A DNA stretch of 11,640 nt from assembly GCA_002373535.1 (NCBI GenBank), contig DFKL01000029.1, forward strand, positions 1 through 11,640. Reading direction: 5' to 3'. Both the position numbers and the translations under genes were made by a program. Below the pieces are notes generated by a model, which saw only the letters and a list, made by a program, of their open reading frames with translations, was not told where the DNA came from and did no database searches. Of this stretch, positions 11,139 to 11,640 are shown one piece after another. Position 1 is the first letter of the stretch, and each line of letters starts with the position of its first letter. Source of the stretch: Prevotellaceae bacterium UBA3646. Its GTDB lineage: Bacteria > Bacteroidota > Bacteroidia > Bacteroidales > Bacteroidaceae.

Positions 11139-11640
11139 TATTTGCTTTCACGCAGTCCGACTGTCTTGTTGAATACCGGGTGCTGCGGTGTCGAATCGGG
11201 GTCTACGTTGTAGTATCCGATACGCTGGAACTGCAGGTAGCTGAACTGTGGCAGACCGGCAGCGTATTCCTCGACATAGGCTTTACGGTTGATATGCAGG
11301 GAGTCTGGATTGAGGAAGGGGCGCATTGCATCTATGCCGCGCACGCCGTTCTCGTTTTCGTATTGCTTGATGGCATCGCGGGGATTCTCGCACGTCCACA
11401 GGCAGGAGTATTCGCGTACTTCTGCCGGTATGCCGTGGCTGGCGCTGACCCAGTGCAGGGTCTTTCCCTTGATCTTGCGGTCGGCACCCGGCTGTCCGCT
11501 ACGCGTTTCGGGGTCGTAAGTTGCATAGATGCAAGTGACGTTGCCCTCGGCATCGACGTCGTAGGGATGCTCTCCCTCCTCATTACATTTAATGATGTAG
11601 GCGTTCTTCAGTCGTACCTCCTTGCCGGGAGCCAGACGCA
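11138..11640 (-). CDS. glnS: glutaminyl-tRNA synthetase, C-terminal fragment
   Basis: The minus-strand frame stays open from the right edge to the stop at 11138-11140 (167 codons), covering the C-terminal anticodon-binding beta-barrels of GlnS. The enzyme charges tRNA-Gln with glutamine in the cytoplasm. Diagnostic text: APGKEVRLKNAYIIKC near the edge, YDPETRSGQPGADRKIKGK (about 11462-11518), LHWVSASHGIP (about 11429-11461), RPFLNPDSL and the closing sequence PVFNKTVGLRESK, close to the ending of E. coli GlnS (PVFNRTVGLRD). The catalytic Rossmann domain with the HIGH and KMSKS motifs lies beyond the right edge. Presence of glnS indicates direct charging of Gln, in keeping with Bacteroidota. 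The stop overlaps the ATG of the TPR gene by one base. The gene is complete only outside the window. Confidence 0.93.
   Translation of the reverse strand, partial: RLAPGKEVRLKNAYIIKCNEEGEHPYDVDAEGNVTCIYATYDPETRSGQPGADRKIKGKTLHWVSASHGIPAEVREYSCLWTCENPRDAIKQYENENGVRGIDAMRPFLNPDSLHINRKAYVEEYAAGLPQFSYLQFQRIGYYNVDPDSTPQHPVFNKTVGLRESK

Overview
The window looks like a chromosomal housekeeping segment of a Bacteroidales bacterium (phylum Bacteroidota). The order-level assignment is firm, but I cannot name a genus. It rests on three things: Bacteroidota-type -7 promoter elements (TAnnTTTG) before several genes, start codons without strong Shine-Dalgarno sequences, and families typical of the group (DUF1573 secreted protein, DUF4491 membrane protein, two-domain glutamine-dependent NAD synthetase, Bacteroides-like HtpG and GlnS). 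There is no insertion sequence, prophage, CRISPR array or rRNA.

Layout, left to right. Positions 1-656 (minus strand) hold a DUF1573 secreted protein followed by the start of ruvC, 5 bases apart, with a -7 element at 648-656 and a terminator-like hairpin directly upstream of it. Positions 819-1301 (plus) hold a YhcH/YjgK/YiaL-family gene with its own promoter. It converges on nadE with only 15 bases between the stop codons. Positions 1317-7610 (minus) are a probable three-gene unit clpC-htpG-nadE, with 16- and 17-base gaps. It joins a Clp unfoldase, Hsp90 and the last step of NAD synthesis. Positions 7611-7780 are a divergent control region. On the minus strand, facing clpC, it carries a near-consensus sigma-54 (-24/-12) element. 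On the plus strand, facing a tRNA-Arg(UCU) gene, it carries a textbook Bacteroidota sigma-A promoter. An inverted repeat links the two.

Positions 7893-9462 (minus) are a compact operon: a stand-alone NAD(P)H-hydrate dehydratase, a DUF4491 membrane protein and an unrecognised 159-residue basic protein, the last two joined by an ATGA overlap. Positions 9607-9945 (plus) encode a MazG-like nucleotide pyrophosphohydrolase. Positions 9999-11640 (minus) hold the C-terminal third of glnS overlapping by one base the start of a cytoplasmic TPR protein.

Two themes recur: protein quality control (clpC, htpG) and care of nucleotide cofactors (NAD synthesis by nadE, repair of hydrated NAD(P)H by nnrD, nucleotide sanitation by the MazG-like protein). 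I see no obvious new multi-gene defence or mobile system. The observations most worth checking are the sigma-54-type promoter before clpC-htpG-nadE, the HtpG that lacks the long C-terminal charged insert I recall in Bacteroides homologues, the dehydratase without its usual fused epimerase, the translationally coupled unknown gene, and two strong hairpins around yhcH that may end converging transcripts. No stretch longer than 300 bases lacks a gene; the largest gap is 581-857 (277 bases) and holds two promoters and one hairpin.
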